Source: an uncultured Candidatus Melainabacteria bacterium (GTDB taxonomy: Bacteria > Cyanobacteriota > Vampirovibrionia > Gastranaerophilales > Gastranaerophilaceae). Taken from it: DNA of 41,269 nt. The DNA lies in NCBI GenBank assembly GCA_934747335.1, contig CAKVGS010000016.1, positions 1 through 41,269 on the forward strand, given 5' to 3'. The translations under genes and the position numbers were made by a program. The stretch's first letter is position 1. Every line of letters starts with the position of its first letter. Of the stretch, positions 23,058 to 30,897 are shown in pieces. Below the pieces are notes generated by a model. That model worked only from the letters and a program-made list of their open reading frames with translations. It did no database searches and was not told the DNA's origin.

Positions 23058-24296
23058 ATGAAAAGAAAAATTTTAATAATTGGAAACAGCGCTAAAGAAT
23101 ACGCTTTAGCTAAAAAACTATCAGAAAAACACGATATTTTTGTAACCCCATCAAGCGATGCGATAAAAGAATTTGCTACTTGTCTTGACATAAGAGAAGA
23201 CGCGTCGGCTGAAATTCTTGAATTTGTGATGGAAAACGGCATTGACTTAACAATACCGACTTCTTTAAAAGCCTTGAAATCCGATATTGTAGAATTATTT
23301 AATCAAAACAATCAGGCGATATTTGCGCCGGTAAAAAAAGCGTGCAAACTTGTGTTTGACAAAGCTTTAGCTAAGAAAATTTTATACAAATTGCGCATAC
23401 CGACTCCGAAATTCGGGATTTTTGAAAAACAAAACATGGTAATGGATTACATCAAAAATCTAAAAAATCCGTTTGTAATCAAAACCGATGATTCAAACAG
23501 TGCAACTGTTTTTACAAATACTCAAACTGCTAAAACCTTTGTCGATTCTTTGTTTATAGAAAAAAATAAACGAGTAATTATCGAAGACTATATCTATGGC
23601 ACACCGTTTTCTTTCTATACAATAACCGATGGTTATAAAGCCTTGCCAATCGGCTCTTCAATTACTTACAAGCACTCTTTGGAAGGTGATGGCGGGCAAC
23701 TGACAAGCGGAATGGGGGCATGTTCTCCAAATTATAAACTAACGCTTGAGCAGGAATACTACCTGATGGACAATGTAATCTATCCAACGCTTGATTATTG
23801 CGAAATAGAAGGTAATCCATACTTGGGTATTCTCGGTGTAAACGGCATTCTGACAGATGACGGAAAGATTTTTGTTTTAGGTTGGCAATCATTCATGCAG
23901 GATTGTGATGCTACTGCAGTTTTAGAAGTTTTGGATGAAGATTTGTATGAATTGTTTAAATCTTGCGTTGTGGGTTCTTTTAGCGATGAAATCGAAGGAA
24001 TTAATTTGTTTAACAAATACGCTTCTTCTTTGGTTTTAACTTGTAAAAACAAAGAAAATACAGAAAATGCAATACTTGGTTTAGATAATTTGGATGAAGA
24101 AACAAAAATAACATTCTATCCGAGTGTAAATAAAAACAAATATTTAGAATTTGAAGCGGTTCGTGGCGCTAATATTATATTGACGACCTCAGGGATTACT
24201 GCGTCCAAAGCCGTTGATAAAATGTATTTAGAGGTCGAAGATATTGAGTTTAGCGGGAAAGCTTATCGCCGAGATATTTGTAAATTTAAAATTTAG
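23058..24296 (+). CDS. PurD-like ATP-grasp protein (divergent phosphoribosylamine-glycine ligase)
   Basis: A 412-residue protein with the full GAR-synthetase layout: an N-terminal Rossmann-like domain (KILIIGNSAKEYALAKKLS), the ATP-grasp core with FVIKTDD and GTPFSFYTITDGYKALPIGSS, and GDGGQLTSGMGACSP, matching PurD GDGDTGPNTGGMGAYSP. The C-terminal domain also follows PurD. However, the Mg/ATP-binding EFN-R-GDPE block of PurD is replaced by LGWQSFMQDCD, so two metal ligands are lost. It may be an inactive or repurposed paralogue, or a divergent true PurD. The start at 23058 is fixed by the -10 box and homology; upstream codons are repeat. Confidence 0.8.
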   Translation: MKRKILIIGNSAKEYALAKKLSEKHDIFVTPSSDAIKEFATCLDIREDASAEILEFVMENGIDLTIPTSLKALKSDIVELFNQNNQAIFAPVKKACKLVFDKALAKKILYKLRIPTPKFGIFEKQNMVMDYIKNLKNPFVIKTDDSNSATVFTNTQTAKTFVDSLFIEKNKRVIIEDYIYGTPFSFYTITDGYKALPIGSSITYKHSLEGDGGQLTSGMGACSPNYKLTLEQEYYLMDNVIYPTLDYCEIEGNPYLGILGVNGILTDDGKIFVLGWQSFMQDCDATAVLEVLDEDLYELFKSCVVGSFSDEIEGINLFNKYASSLVLTCKNKENTENAILGLDNLDEETKITFYPSVNKNKYLEFEAVRGANIILTTSGITASKAVDKMYLEVEDIEFSGKAYRRDICKFKI

Positions 24297-24297
24297 C

Positions 24298-24359
24298 TTT
24301 ACAAAACTTTACAATTGATAGCAAAAAAGGCAATTTTTTAAATCTGAAATACTTTATAT
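24298..24359 (+). promoter_or_regulatory. Conserved promoter block B upstream of the ribbon-helix-helix gene
   Basis: TTTACAAAACTTTA (24298-24311), then GGCAATTTTTT (24329-24339), 13 bases, TTTATAT (24353-24359). It is nearly identical to block A at 7830-7860, including the bases between the boxes (GAAATAC). Confidence 0.65.
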
Positions 24360-24413
24360 ATATGTAATCACTAAATAAAGTATACAGAGGATAAAAAATA
24401 AGGAGTACCAATT

Positions 24414-24602
24414 ATGGCAAGAGTATTGATTTCAATGCCTGAAAGCTTTTTAGGCAAGATTGATGAAGTAGCTGAAAACGAAAGCAGATCACGTTCTGAA
24501 CTTATTCGTGAAGCATTGAGAAGCTACATCACAAGATCACAAGTTCGTCAGAATACTTTAGCAGATAAAAATGCTAGAATTCTTGAGGCGCTACTAGATT
24601 AG
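24414..24602 (+). CDS. Ribbon-helix-helix (CopG-type) transcriptional regulator
   Basis: A 62-residue DNA-binding protein. The N-terminal strand ARVLISMPESFLGKIDEVA leads into the helices SRSELIREALRSYI, a standard RHH fold that binds DNA as a dimer. Strong SD AAGGAG. It is transcribed alone from promoter block B, with a terminator at 24717-24745. No toxin partner is adjacent, so a free-standing regulator is more likely than an antitoxin. It is a candidate for the factor that reads one of the shared upstream elements, but nothing proves this. Confidence 0.88.
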   Translation: MARVLISMPESFLGKIDEVAENESRSRSELIREALRSYITRSQVRQNTLADKNARILEALLD

Positions 24603-24716
24603 AGGCAGGAAATGGGGATAACTTCCCCTGAAGGGAATTTAGGGATTAATAGGAATACATAAACACGAGAAAACACGAGAAGAAATTAAGAACAGAGTAA
24701 AAAGAAAAACAACCAT

Positions 24717-24745
24717 AGGAATTCTAAGCAGAATTCCTTTTTTTT
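24717..24745 (+). terminator. Rho-independent terminator
   Basis: AGGAATTC (24717-24724) pairs with GAATTCCT (24731-24738), followed by T7. Confidence 0.85.
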
Positions 24746-24778
24746 GTTTTTATACATTGCGTTATGTTAAGTGAAGTG

Positions 24779-24884
24779 TTCTATATTCTTGCTTTTTGTT
24801 GACCTTCATAATAGAATGTAGCTAATGTGTAACCGGGTCGGAATTAAAAACCTTACCGGAGTAATATAAATTAAGGAGAAAAAA
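24779..24884 (+). promoter_or_regulatory. Structured 5' leader of metK (candidate SAM-responsive element)
   Basis: About 100 bases between a TATATT -10 candidate (24782-24787) and metK. TTCTAT (24779-24784) can pair with ATAGAA (24811-24816). Directly after comes AATGTAGCTAATG (24815-24827), which resembles the conserved 3' core of SAM-II riboswitches (AAATGTAGCTAA). A CCGG...CCGG hairpin (24833-24859) follows, unusually GC-rich for this genome. The rest does not fit SAM-I or a full SAM-II model. A riboswitch is a hypothesis, supported by position before a SAM synthetase. Confidence 0.35.
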
Positions 24885-26156
24885 ATGACATCAAAAAAAT
24901 TTTTATTTACTTCTGAATCAGTTACAGAAGGACACCCTGACAAAGTTTGCGATCAAATTTCAGACGCGATTTTAGATGAATTTTTAACAAAAGATCCTCA
25001 ATCCAGAGTAGCTGCGGAAACAACTGCTACAACAGGTATGGTTCTTGTTTGTGGTGAAATTACATCAAATTGTTATGTAGATATTCCGCAAGTAGTTAGA
25101 AATACCGTTAGAAATATCGGCTATGAAGGACAAGCAGGCGGTGGTTTTGATTGCGATACTTGCGCTGTTTTAACAAGTATTGATGAACAATCAGTAGATA
25201 TCGCAGGCGGTGTAAACAAAGCTCTTGAAAGCAGAAGCGAAAATGCTGATACTTCAAAATCAGAAACTGAAAATATCGGTGCTGGCGACCAAGGTATTAT
25301 GTTTGGTTACGCTTGTAATGAAACACCTGAACTTATGCCACTTCCAATCAGTTTGGCGCATAAGTTGTCTTATAGATTAACTCAAGTTAGAAAAGAAGGT
25401 ATCTTAAAATATTTAAGACCTGACGGTAAATCACAAGTTACTGTTGAATATGTTGACGGTAAACCTTCAAGAATTCACACCGTTTTGCTATCTACTCAGC
25501 ACGCTGCAGAAATCAACGGAATTAGTGATAATTCTAAGGTTCAAGAAATTATTAGAAATGATTTGAAAAGATGCGTAATTGATTATGTATTTGAAACTGA
25601 ATCTATTAAGCTTGATAGCGAAACAATTATTTTAATCAATCCATCCGGTAGATTTGTAGTTGGTGGCCCTCAAGGGGATTCAGGTTTGACAGGTAGAAAA
25701 ATTATCGTAGATACATACGGCGGTTATTCTCGTCACGGTGGCGGTGCTTTCTCAGGAAAGGATCCAACGAAGGTTGATAGATCTGCTGCTTACGCTTCAA
25801 GATATGTTGCTAAAAATATTGTAGCAGCAGGACTTGCTGAAAAATGTGAAATTGAATTGGCTTATGCTATTGGTGTAGCTGAACCTATTTCAATTTTCGT
25901 TGATACTTTTGGCACAGGTAAAATTTCTGATGACGAAATTTCAGAATTAGTAAGAGCTAACTTCGATTTAAGACCGGCTGCAATTATTTCAAACTTTGAT
26001 TTGAGAAACTTGCCTGCTAAAAATGGCGGTAAATTCTATCAAAAATTAGCAGCTTACGGACACTTGGGACGTACAGACTTAAATCTTCCTTGGGAACAAT
26101 TAGACAAGGTTGATGTTTTAAAAAAGTCTTTAGATAGCTCTTGTGCTTTGTGCTAA
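24885..26156 (+). CDS. metK: S-adenosylmethionine synthetase
   Basis: A 423-residue MetK that makes SAM from methionine and ATP in the cytoplasm. Family signatures are complete: FTSESVTEGHPDKVCDQISD, ETTATTGMVLVCGEI, GAGDQGIMFGYA, RPDGKSQVTVEY, the loop GGPQGDSGLTGRKIIVDTYGG and GGGAFSGKDPTKVDRSAAY. It is slightly longer than E. coli MetK, within the cyanobacterial-type range. SD AAGGAG. Monocistronic, with a strong terminator. Confidence 0.98.
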   Translation: MTSKKFLFTSESVTEGHPDKVCDQISDAILDEFLTKDPQSRVAAETTATTGMVLVCGEITSNCYVDIPQVVRNTVRNIGYEGQAGGGFDCDTCAVLTSIDEQSVDIAGGVNKALESRSENADTSKSETENIGAGDQGIMFGYACNETPELMPLPISLAHKLSYRLTQVRKEGILKYLRPDGKSQVTVEYVDGKPSRIHTVLLSTQHAAEINGISDNSKVQEIIRNDLKRCVIDYVFETESIKLDSETIILINPSGRFVVGGPQGDSGLTGRKIIVDTYGGYSRHGGGAFSGKDPTKVDRSAAYASRYVAKNIVAAGLAEKCEIELAYAIGVAEPISIFVDTFGTGKISDDEISELVRANFDLRPAAIISNFDLRNLPAKNGGKFYQKLAAYGHLGRTDLNLPWEQLDKVDVLKKSLDSSCALC

Positions 26157-26173
26157 TTGATTAGAGATTTTCT

Positions 26174-26205
26174 AAAAAGACGGCTTTTTAAGCCGTCTTT
26201 TTTTT
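26174..26205 (+). terminator. Rho-independent terminator of metK
   Basis: AAAAAGACGGCTT (26174-26186) pairs with AAGCCGTCTTTTT (26190-26202), then more T. Confidence 0.9.
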
Positions 26206-26215
26206 GTTGAGAGAT

Positions 26216-26390
26216 TTCCCTTGCGGGTCATCACCTCACCCTAGCCCTCTCCTGTAAGGCGAGGGAATAACCAAGACTTGTTTATACATTTGATACATAT
26301 ATAAGTATATGCATTATTCAATGAACGACTTTAGGTCATTCCCTCGCCTTACAGGAGAGGGCTAGGGTGAGGTGAAACCCCGAAAGGGAA
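26216..26390. repeat. Long perfect-arm inverted repeat (R5)
   Basis: Arms of about 41 bases (26232-26272 and 26334-26374) match with one mismatch; they begin CACCTCACCCTAGCCC and contain CTCCTGTAAGGCGAGGG. The loop is 61 bases, AT-rich, and carries TGAACGACTTTAG at its right edge. It lies between metK and an unknown gene. Confidence 0.85.
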
Positions 26391-26492
26391 AACGATTTTT
26401 TAATTTATGTAAAAATTTTTCAAATTATAATGACAACTTTACATGCTTAATATATGATTGTATTTGTAAAGAGGGAAAAGGAGTTTTGGCTC

Positions 26493-26969
26493 GTGATTAA
26501 TAAGAAGATTGAAACGATTAATCCAATTCAAAGTACATTTTCAAGAGATGATGATGCGTTTACAGCACTTTCTACATCAGCACTTTTAGCAAAAAGTTCT
26601 GTACCATATTCACATAGAAGAATTGCTGATAATTATGTAATAATCAAGAAAATCTATCGTTTTCAAGCCGTTCAAAGCAGAATCACAAATTCTGAATTGC
26701 AACTTCTTAAAAAATATGATTTCAATACTTTGGAATTCTCTACTATAAAGCAAATCAACGAAGAACTTTCTTATTTGAAAAAATGGTCAACTTCCGGTAA
26801 CGAGCTTTTGAGAAAAGATGCAGACGATTTACTACAAATAAGATGTAAAGAACTTAAGTACATAATCGCAAGCAGATATGCTACGGTTACAAACGAAATA
26901 TATAATGGCTATAAGGCTTTAGAGAAGTATTTTGAAGAAATTTCTAAATTCTACTCACCTGTTTGTTAA
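26493..26969 (+). CDS. Helical protein of unknown function
   Basis: A 158-residue basic helical protein from GTG at 26493, supported by AAGGAG nine bases upstream. The frame is open from an ATG at 26454 that has no ribosome site. The first residues (INKKIETINPIQSTF) are polar, like the other lineage-type proteins. The remainder is amphipathic helices (SELQLLKKYDFNTLEFSTIKQINEELSYLKKW). No domain recognised. A TATAAT at 26426-26431 may be its promoter. Confidence 0.65.
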   Translation: MINKKIETINPIQSTFSRDDDAFTALSTSALLAKSSVPYSHRRIADNYVIIKKIYRFQAVQSRITNSELQLLKKYDFNTLEFSTIKQINEELSYLKKWSTSGNELLRKDADDLLQIRCKELKYIIASRYATVTNEIYNGYKALEKYFEEISKFYSPVC

Positions 26970-26985
26970 GAATTTGTTACAATAG

Positions 26986-27016
26986 GGCAATTTTTGACTT
27001 TCACATGTTTTATTAT
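26986..27016 (+). promoter_or_regulatory. Promoter of the GGCAATTTTT class (block D)
   Basis: GGCAATTTTTG (26986-26996), 12 bases, TTTATTAT (27009-27016), upstream of the gene at 27035. GTTACAAT lies just before it, as in blocks A and B. Confidence 0.45.
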
Positions 27017-27034
27017 AGCCGAAAGGTTTAAAGC

Positions 27035-27769
27035 ATGAATGTAAGTCCGATTAAATATAATAGCGTTTCAACAAACAAACCTAGTTTTGGGCATGGTAAT
27101 TTTTGGTCAGAAAGTACGTATTCAACCAAAGATAAGTCTATTATTGCAGGGGCTTCTGCGCTTGGTGTTGTTGCAAGCTTGGCAGTACTTGCAAAATGTG
27201 CAAAATATTCTTTAAATCCAACCAAGATGTTTAAAAATTTTAAAGGGAGTTATTTATACAAAGCTCCTTATGATGAACCCGAAATTATAACAATGGGCGT
27301 CGGTTCTTGTTTAGGCGGACTTGCGGCGGGTTTTGCAATTGATAAAAACAAGGAAAATCGAAAAGCAAAACTAAAAGAAACTTTAATGCAAATAGCAAAT
27401 GTTTCTGTTCCTATTATTTTTGTAGCGAGATTTGCAAAACTTGGTAAAAAATTAGGTCAAAAGTTTTTTGAAAAGAATAAAAATGCGGAAACTTACAGAA
27501 GTAAGATTCCTAAGGCCATTGCAGCTCTTGTTGGTTTGTTTACGGGAGTTTGGACAAGCAATATAATTGCCAATAAGGTTAATGAAAAGGTCTTTCACCA
27601 AGGTAAAGGCAGACCTGTTAAGTTAAGTGATTACTCTGCTCACCTTGATGATTTTTGTATGGCTGCAAGACAAATAGATGAGAAAAATCCTTTAATACAT
27701 AAAATAACTATGTGTATACCATTGGCTTTGATGATTCCCGGTAATGAAGTTGGTAATAAAAAGGCTTAA
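27035..27769 (+). CDS. Membrane-associated lineage-type protein with N-terminal PSFGH motif
   Basis: A 244-residue protein. The N-terminus MNVSPIKYNSVSTNKPSFGHG carries the same aromatic-glycine motif as at 6904 and 10380. About four hydrophobic stretches follow: SIIAGASALGVVASLAVLA, IITMGVGSCLGGLAAGFAI, VSVPIIFVARFA, and IAALVGLFTGVWTSNIIA, separated by Lys-rich loops. Function unknown. AAAGG before ATG is a weak ribosome site; the promoter is block D. A perfect hairpin follows. Confidence 0.75.
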   Translation: MNVSPIKYNSVSTNKPSFGHGNFWSESTYSTKDKSIIAGASALGVVASLAVLAKCAKYSLNPTKMFKNFKGSYLYKAPYDEPEIITMGVGSCLGGLAAGFAIDKNKENRKAKLKETLMQIANVSVPIIFVARFAKLGKKLGQKFFEKNKNAETYRSKIPKAIAALVGLFTGVWTSNIIANKVNEKVFHQGKGRPVKLSDYSAHLDDFCMAARQIDEKNPLIHKITMCIPLALMIPGNEVGNKKA

Positions 27770-27790
27770 TTGCAACAATTTTGATAACAG

Positions 27791-27825
27791 TAGGGCGTGA
27801 ATTTGCATAGCAAATTCACGCCCTA
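27791..27825. terminator. Hairpin between convergent genes
   Basis: A 16-base perfect stem (TAGGGCGTGAATTTGC, 27791-27806, with its complement at 27810-27825) and a three-base loop. No long T run; probably works as a terminator. Confidence 0.65.
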
Positions 27826-27882
27826 CTTAAATTAAATTTTTCATACTCCCAAAATCTTTACTAAATAAGATTCAGTTTAGAC

Positions 27883-28035
27883 TTAAGCTAGTCCTAAAGC
27901 TTTTCTGTACCAAGAAAAAGATTCCAATTCAGTACCATTGAAAGTGGTTTTCAATTGCTGCTTTTTCAAGTAGTTTTCAAATTCATCGTTGAATGCAGAT
28001 TTAACTGTTTTGATTTCTTTAGAGATAAGTTTCAT
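27883..28035 (-). CDS. Small protein, 50 residues, unknown function
   Basis: The frame from ATG at 28035 (MKLISKEIKTVKSAFNDEF ... SWYRKALGLA) has SD GGAG about 8 bases upstream; the longer frame to 28065 lacks one. Basic, helical, no signal. Upstream on the minus strand TTGCTA-17-TAAAAT forms a plausible promoter around 28100-28130. Function unknown. Confidence 0.6.
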   Translation of the reverse strand: MKLISKEIKTVKSAFNDEFENYLKKQQLKTTFNGTELESFSWYRKALGLA

Positions 28036-28265
28036 AGTTTTTTCTCCTATATTAGTAACACACATTTATATAAATATCAGTTAATTTCCACACATTTTAT
28101 GCGACTATTTTAGCATAAAATAACACCCTTAGCAATCGACATGTAAAGAAATGTGATGAATTTTGCAAAAAATCATTCTTGAGAGTAATGCTTATATAGT
28201 TAAATAGTATATATTAAATTTTTAATTTGCAACAAAAAATGTAGGTCAGGCACAGCCTGACAAAA

Positions 28266-28919
28266 ACCTTTAAGTTAATAATACCCTCTCCCGCCTTCGG
28301 CACCCTCCCCAGGTAGAATTGACAAAAAGGGGAGGGAACTAAAGTCGTTCAATTTTTGCGATTTACTATGCGCTCAATAAACACAAGTGACTCCCTCCCT
28401 TGGGCACTACTGTCCATGATAATTTTTATCAAATGAACGACATTCGCACCGCGAGCGTGCAGCGATTAGCTGCGATAGCGAGCGAGAGAGTGCAAGCTCT
28501 GCTTGCTGCATCCATTTAATTTAACGCTCGTAAGAGCGTAGGAAGCGGTAGCGTGTTTTCTCTTTCTTTTGGTCCTTTTCTTTCTCTTTTTCTTCGCAAC
28601 AAAAGAGAAAGAAAAGGACATTTAAGAAAAAACGTTTTTATTTTAAAACAATTCTTACTTTTTCTTCTTTGAAAAAGCAAGAAGAAAAAGTAATCAAAAA
28701 GAAGAAACTCTCACTGTTTCCTACAACCTTACGGTTGTAATTCAAATGGATGTCGCGGGTGAACCCGCACTTTTACGCTCGCTAAAAAACGCTCGCGGTG
28801 CAAATGTCGTTCATTTGATAAAAAGTTAAAATTTGAACGATTTTAGTTCCCTCCCCTTTTATCAATTCTACATGAGGAGGGTGCCGAAGGCGGGAGAGGG
28901 TATTATTAACTTAAAGGTC
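28266..28919. repeat. Composite giant palindrome: MITE-like element nested between inverted modules
   Basis: An outer inverted pair (28273-28352 and 28833-28910) runs from GTTAATAATACCCTCTCCC to CTAAAGTCGTTCAA on the left and back on the right, matching over about 45 bases beyond small changes. Inside is element copy 2 (28423-28824). Its terminal inverted repeats of 32 bases (28427-28458 and 28789-28820) have one mismatch, starting TATCAAATGAACGACATT. The whole can fold into one hairpin of about 650 bases. The gap 28036-29103 otherwise holds AT-rich sequence without a gene. Confidence 0.85.
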
Positions 28920-29021
28920 TAATTTACTACAACTATTCCAAACATTACACCTAAGCCTCCTGGCACAGCTTCAGTTTTCTCAATTTAAAATTTATAAGAA
29001 CTAAAAGCTCATACCACATAT

Positions 29022-29036
29022 GTTGCATATTGCAAC
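29022..29036. promoter_or_regulatory. Perfect inverted repeat, possible operator of the adhesin gene
   Basis: GTTGCA-TAT-TGCAAC, 68 bases before the GTG start at 29104. Just downstream lie an A12 tract and TATTAT/TATATT -10 candidates (about 29053-29062), so a regulator bound here would touch the promoter. Confidence 0.4.
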
Positions 29037-29103
29037 GAAAAAAAAAAAATGATATTATATTTGGTAATGCAAGAAACTAATTTTGTACGGACATGAGGTG
29101 TTT

Positions 29104-30678
29104 GTGAAAAAGAATTTAAAAGACGCATTTTCGCTAATGGAAATGATGGTAGTTTTGCTTATAGTAGCGATAGTAGCAGCCGCAACCGCTCCAATTGTAA
29201 CTAAAAAAATGGCTAGGAGTGTAGGAAGTGGAGATAGTCCTTGGTTATTTTCAGGTATAAACGGCAATATTGTATACAATATGAATAAAGCTGATGTTAG
29301 TGCAATAATCGGCTCAAGCAGTTATTCAGCAGGTGAAAATGAGCCCACTCGTCCGCGCTTGGTGCTTGCAAGCGGAAATGATGCAAACCACCCTGCGTTA
29401 GCATTTGCAGACCAAGATGGAAATTTCAGCGGACAGATTACAATGAATAAAACAACAGGTATTGTAGGCTTAAACAATTCGACAGTAGGAAGGAACTCCG
29501 TTGCAATAGGTATGGGACAAACAATAGATAAGAATTCTTTTGATAGTGTTGCAATTGGACATGGGGTTAAAATTACGAGTAATAATAGCACAGCTATTGG
29601 GTATAATGCTGAGGCAGGATTTTGTTCGGTGTCGATAGGAAGTGAAACAAAATCAAGCAAAGATGGGGCAATAGCTATTGGATATCATGCACATCCAAGA
29701 GAAAATTATGCAGTGGCTATTGGATATGATGCAGGAGTTGATAATAGTTCAATTGCTATTGGAACTCAAGCTGGTGGAACAGGCAATAGCTCAGTTGCAA
29801 TTGGAACTCGAGCTAATGGCTCTGGTAATAATTCAGTAATGATAGGGACTAATGCAAGACATATATCTAGCGACTCGTCTATTGCAATAGGAACAGATTC
29901 CTATACTAGTTTTTCAAATAACTCAATTGCGATTGGAAAAAATGCAGAAATATCTATTAGTAATGACGCAATTGCAATAGGAAATTCTACTCTAGCTAGA
30001 CACGATTATTCAACCGCAATTGGGGCTGGTGCAGAAACAACGGCAACACATCAAATAGTTTTAGGAACAAAGAATGATACAGTATATATTCCTGGACATT
30101 TGGTAGTAGACGGTAATGTTTTGTTAAGTATGCAAGGTAGTACTTCCAGTGGAGCTGTTGGTGGTGTTTACCTGAGGGAAGCATCATTAAACCATGATAT
30201 AGTTCGTTTTGGATATGCACACGGCAGTAATGGAGCATTTCATAGTACCACTTCAGGTGCAGGAACTGTAAGTGTGATGGGGAAGAAATACACTTACCAA
30301 ACTTCCGATCGTAGTTTAAAAAATGTAGGCGCAAAATATATGGCAGGTTTGGACGAATTGAAAAAATTAGATTTTTACCATTATACATTCAAAAAAGATG
30401 AAGCCAAAACTCCGATGGTTGGCGTAATGGCTCAAGATTTACAGAAAGTATTTCCTGATGCAGTAATCAAAGGTGAAGACGGGTATTTAAGAATTCGTCT
30501 TGAAGATATGTTTTATGCTGTAATCAATGCTGTTAAAGAATTGGATAATAAGATTTCTTCTATAAAAACTACAATGCAATTTCAACAGGAAACTATTGAA
30601 AAATTGCAGAAAGAGAATGCAGAATTGAAAGAAGAAATCAAGGACATTGAAAATAGAATAAAGAAGCTTGAAAATTAG
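29104..30678 (+). CDS. Prepilin-like adhesin: type IV prepilin N-terminus + YadA-head repeats + S74 chaperone domain
   Basis: A 524-residue protein from GTG at 29104 (SD GAGGTG). Residues 1-8 (short, basic) precede a prepilin cleavage site: A8 | F9 with Glu at +5 (FSLMEMMVVLLIVAIVAAA), then a pilin helix. Residues about 132-330 hold 14 repeats of about 14 residues of the form S-[IVT]-A-I-G-x-x-A, the YadA-head (Hep_Hag) left-handed beta-roll. Residues about 400-475 are an S74/intramolecular-chaperone (endosialidase-type) domain with SDRSLKNV (Ser401, Lys406) and VGVMAQDLQKVFPDAV. A coiled coil ends the protein. S74 domains trimerise fibres and then cut themselves off before the Ser. The prepilin start implies processing by PilD and a pilus-type route. 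The -1 Ala instead of Gly is unusual but allowed. Each domain call is firm; the function is inferred. Confidence 0.9.
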   Translation: MKKNLKDAFSLMEMMVVLLIVAIVAAATAPIVTKKMARSVGSGDSPWLFSGINGNIVYNMNKADVSAIIGSSSYSAGENEPTRPRLVLASGNDANHPALAFADQDGNFSGQITMNKTTGIVGLNNSTVGRNSVAIGMGQTIDKNSFDSVAIGHGVKITSNNSTAIGYNAEAGFCSVSIGSETKSSKDGAIAIGYHAHPRENYAVAIGYDAGVDNSSIAIGTQAGGTGNSSVAIGTRANGSGNNSVMIGTNARHISSDSSIAIGTDSYTSFSNNSIAIGKNAEISISNDAIAIGNSTLARHDYSTAIGAGAETTATHQIVLGTKNDTVYIPGHLVVDGNVLLSMQGSTSSGAVGGVYLREASLNHDIVRFGYAHGSNGAFHSTTSGAGTVSVMGKKYTYQTSDRSLKNVGAKYMAGLDELKKLDFYHYTFKKDEAKTPMVGVMAQDLQKVFPDAVIKGEDGYLRIRLEDMFYAVINAVKELDNKISSIKTTMQFQQETIEKLQKENAELKEEIKDIENRIKKLEN

Positions 30679-30726
30679 GGGCTTGTTTGTGCATTATTGA
30701 AAATATTTTTTCTGAAAAGGAATTTT

Positions 30727-30861
30727 CTTTGTCACCCTCATCAGCCCTTCGGGCAGCTTCTCCCCTCAAGGGAGAAGCGGTGAAATACGTCAATTTAGCG
30801 CAAGTAACGGCTTCTCCCTTGAGGGGAGAAGCTGCCCGGAGGGCTGATGAGGGTGACAAAG
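30727..30861. repeat. Near-perfect 52-base-arm inverted repeat (R6)
   Basis: Left arm 30727-30778 and right arm 30810-30861 pair with one mismatch, beginning CTTTGTCACCCTCATCAGCC and containing CTTCTCCCCTCAAGGGAGAAG. The 31-base loop holds AAATACGTCAATTTAGCGC. It starts 49 bases after the adhesin stop and may end its transcript. Open frames on both strands across it are mirror images of one another and not genes. Confidence 0.88.
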
Positions 30862-30897
30862 ATATAAATCTTGAGAAAAACTTGACTAAATGTCAGT

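Noticed and set aside
24779..24884. A firm SAM-II riboswitch call for the metK leader
   Set aside because: Only the AATGTAGCTAA core matches; the stem and pseudoknot-forming loop of SAM-II cannot be laid out, so it stays a hypothesis.
29298..30060. Repeated SVAIG codons considered as a DNA tandem repeat or CRISPR-like array
   Set aside because: Repetition is at protein level (YadA head, about 42 bases per unit with varied DNA); there are no constant repeats and spacers.
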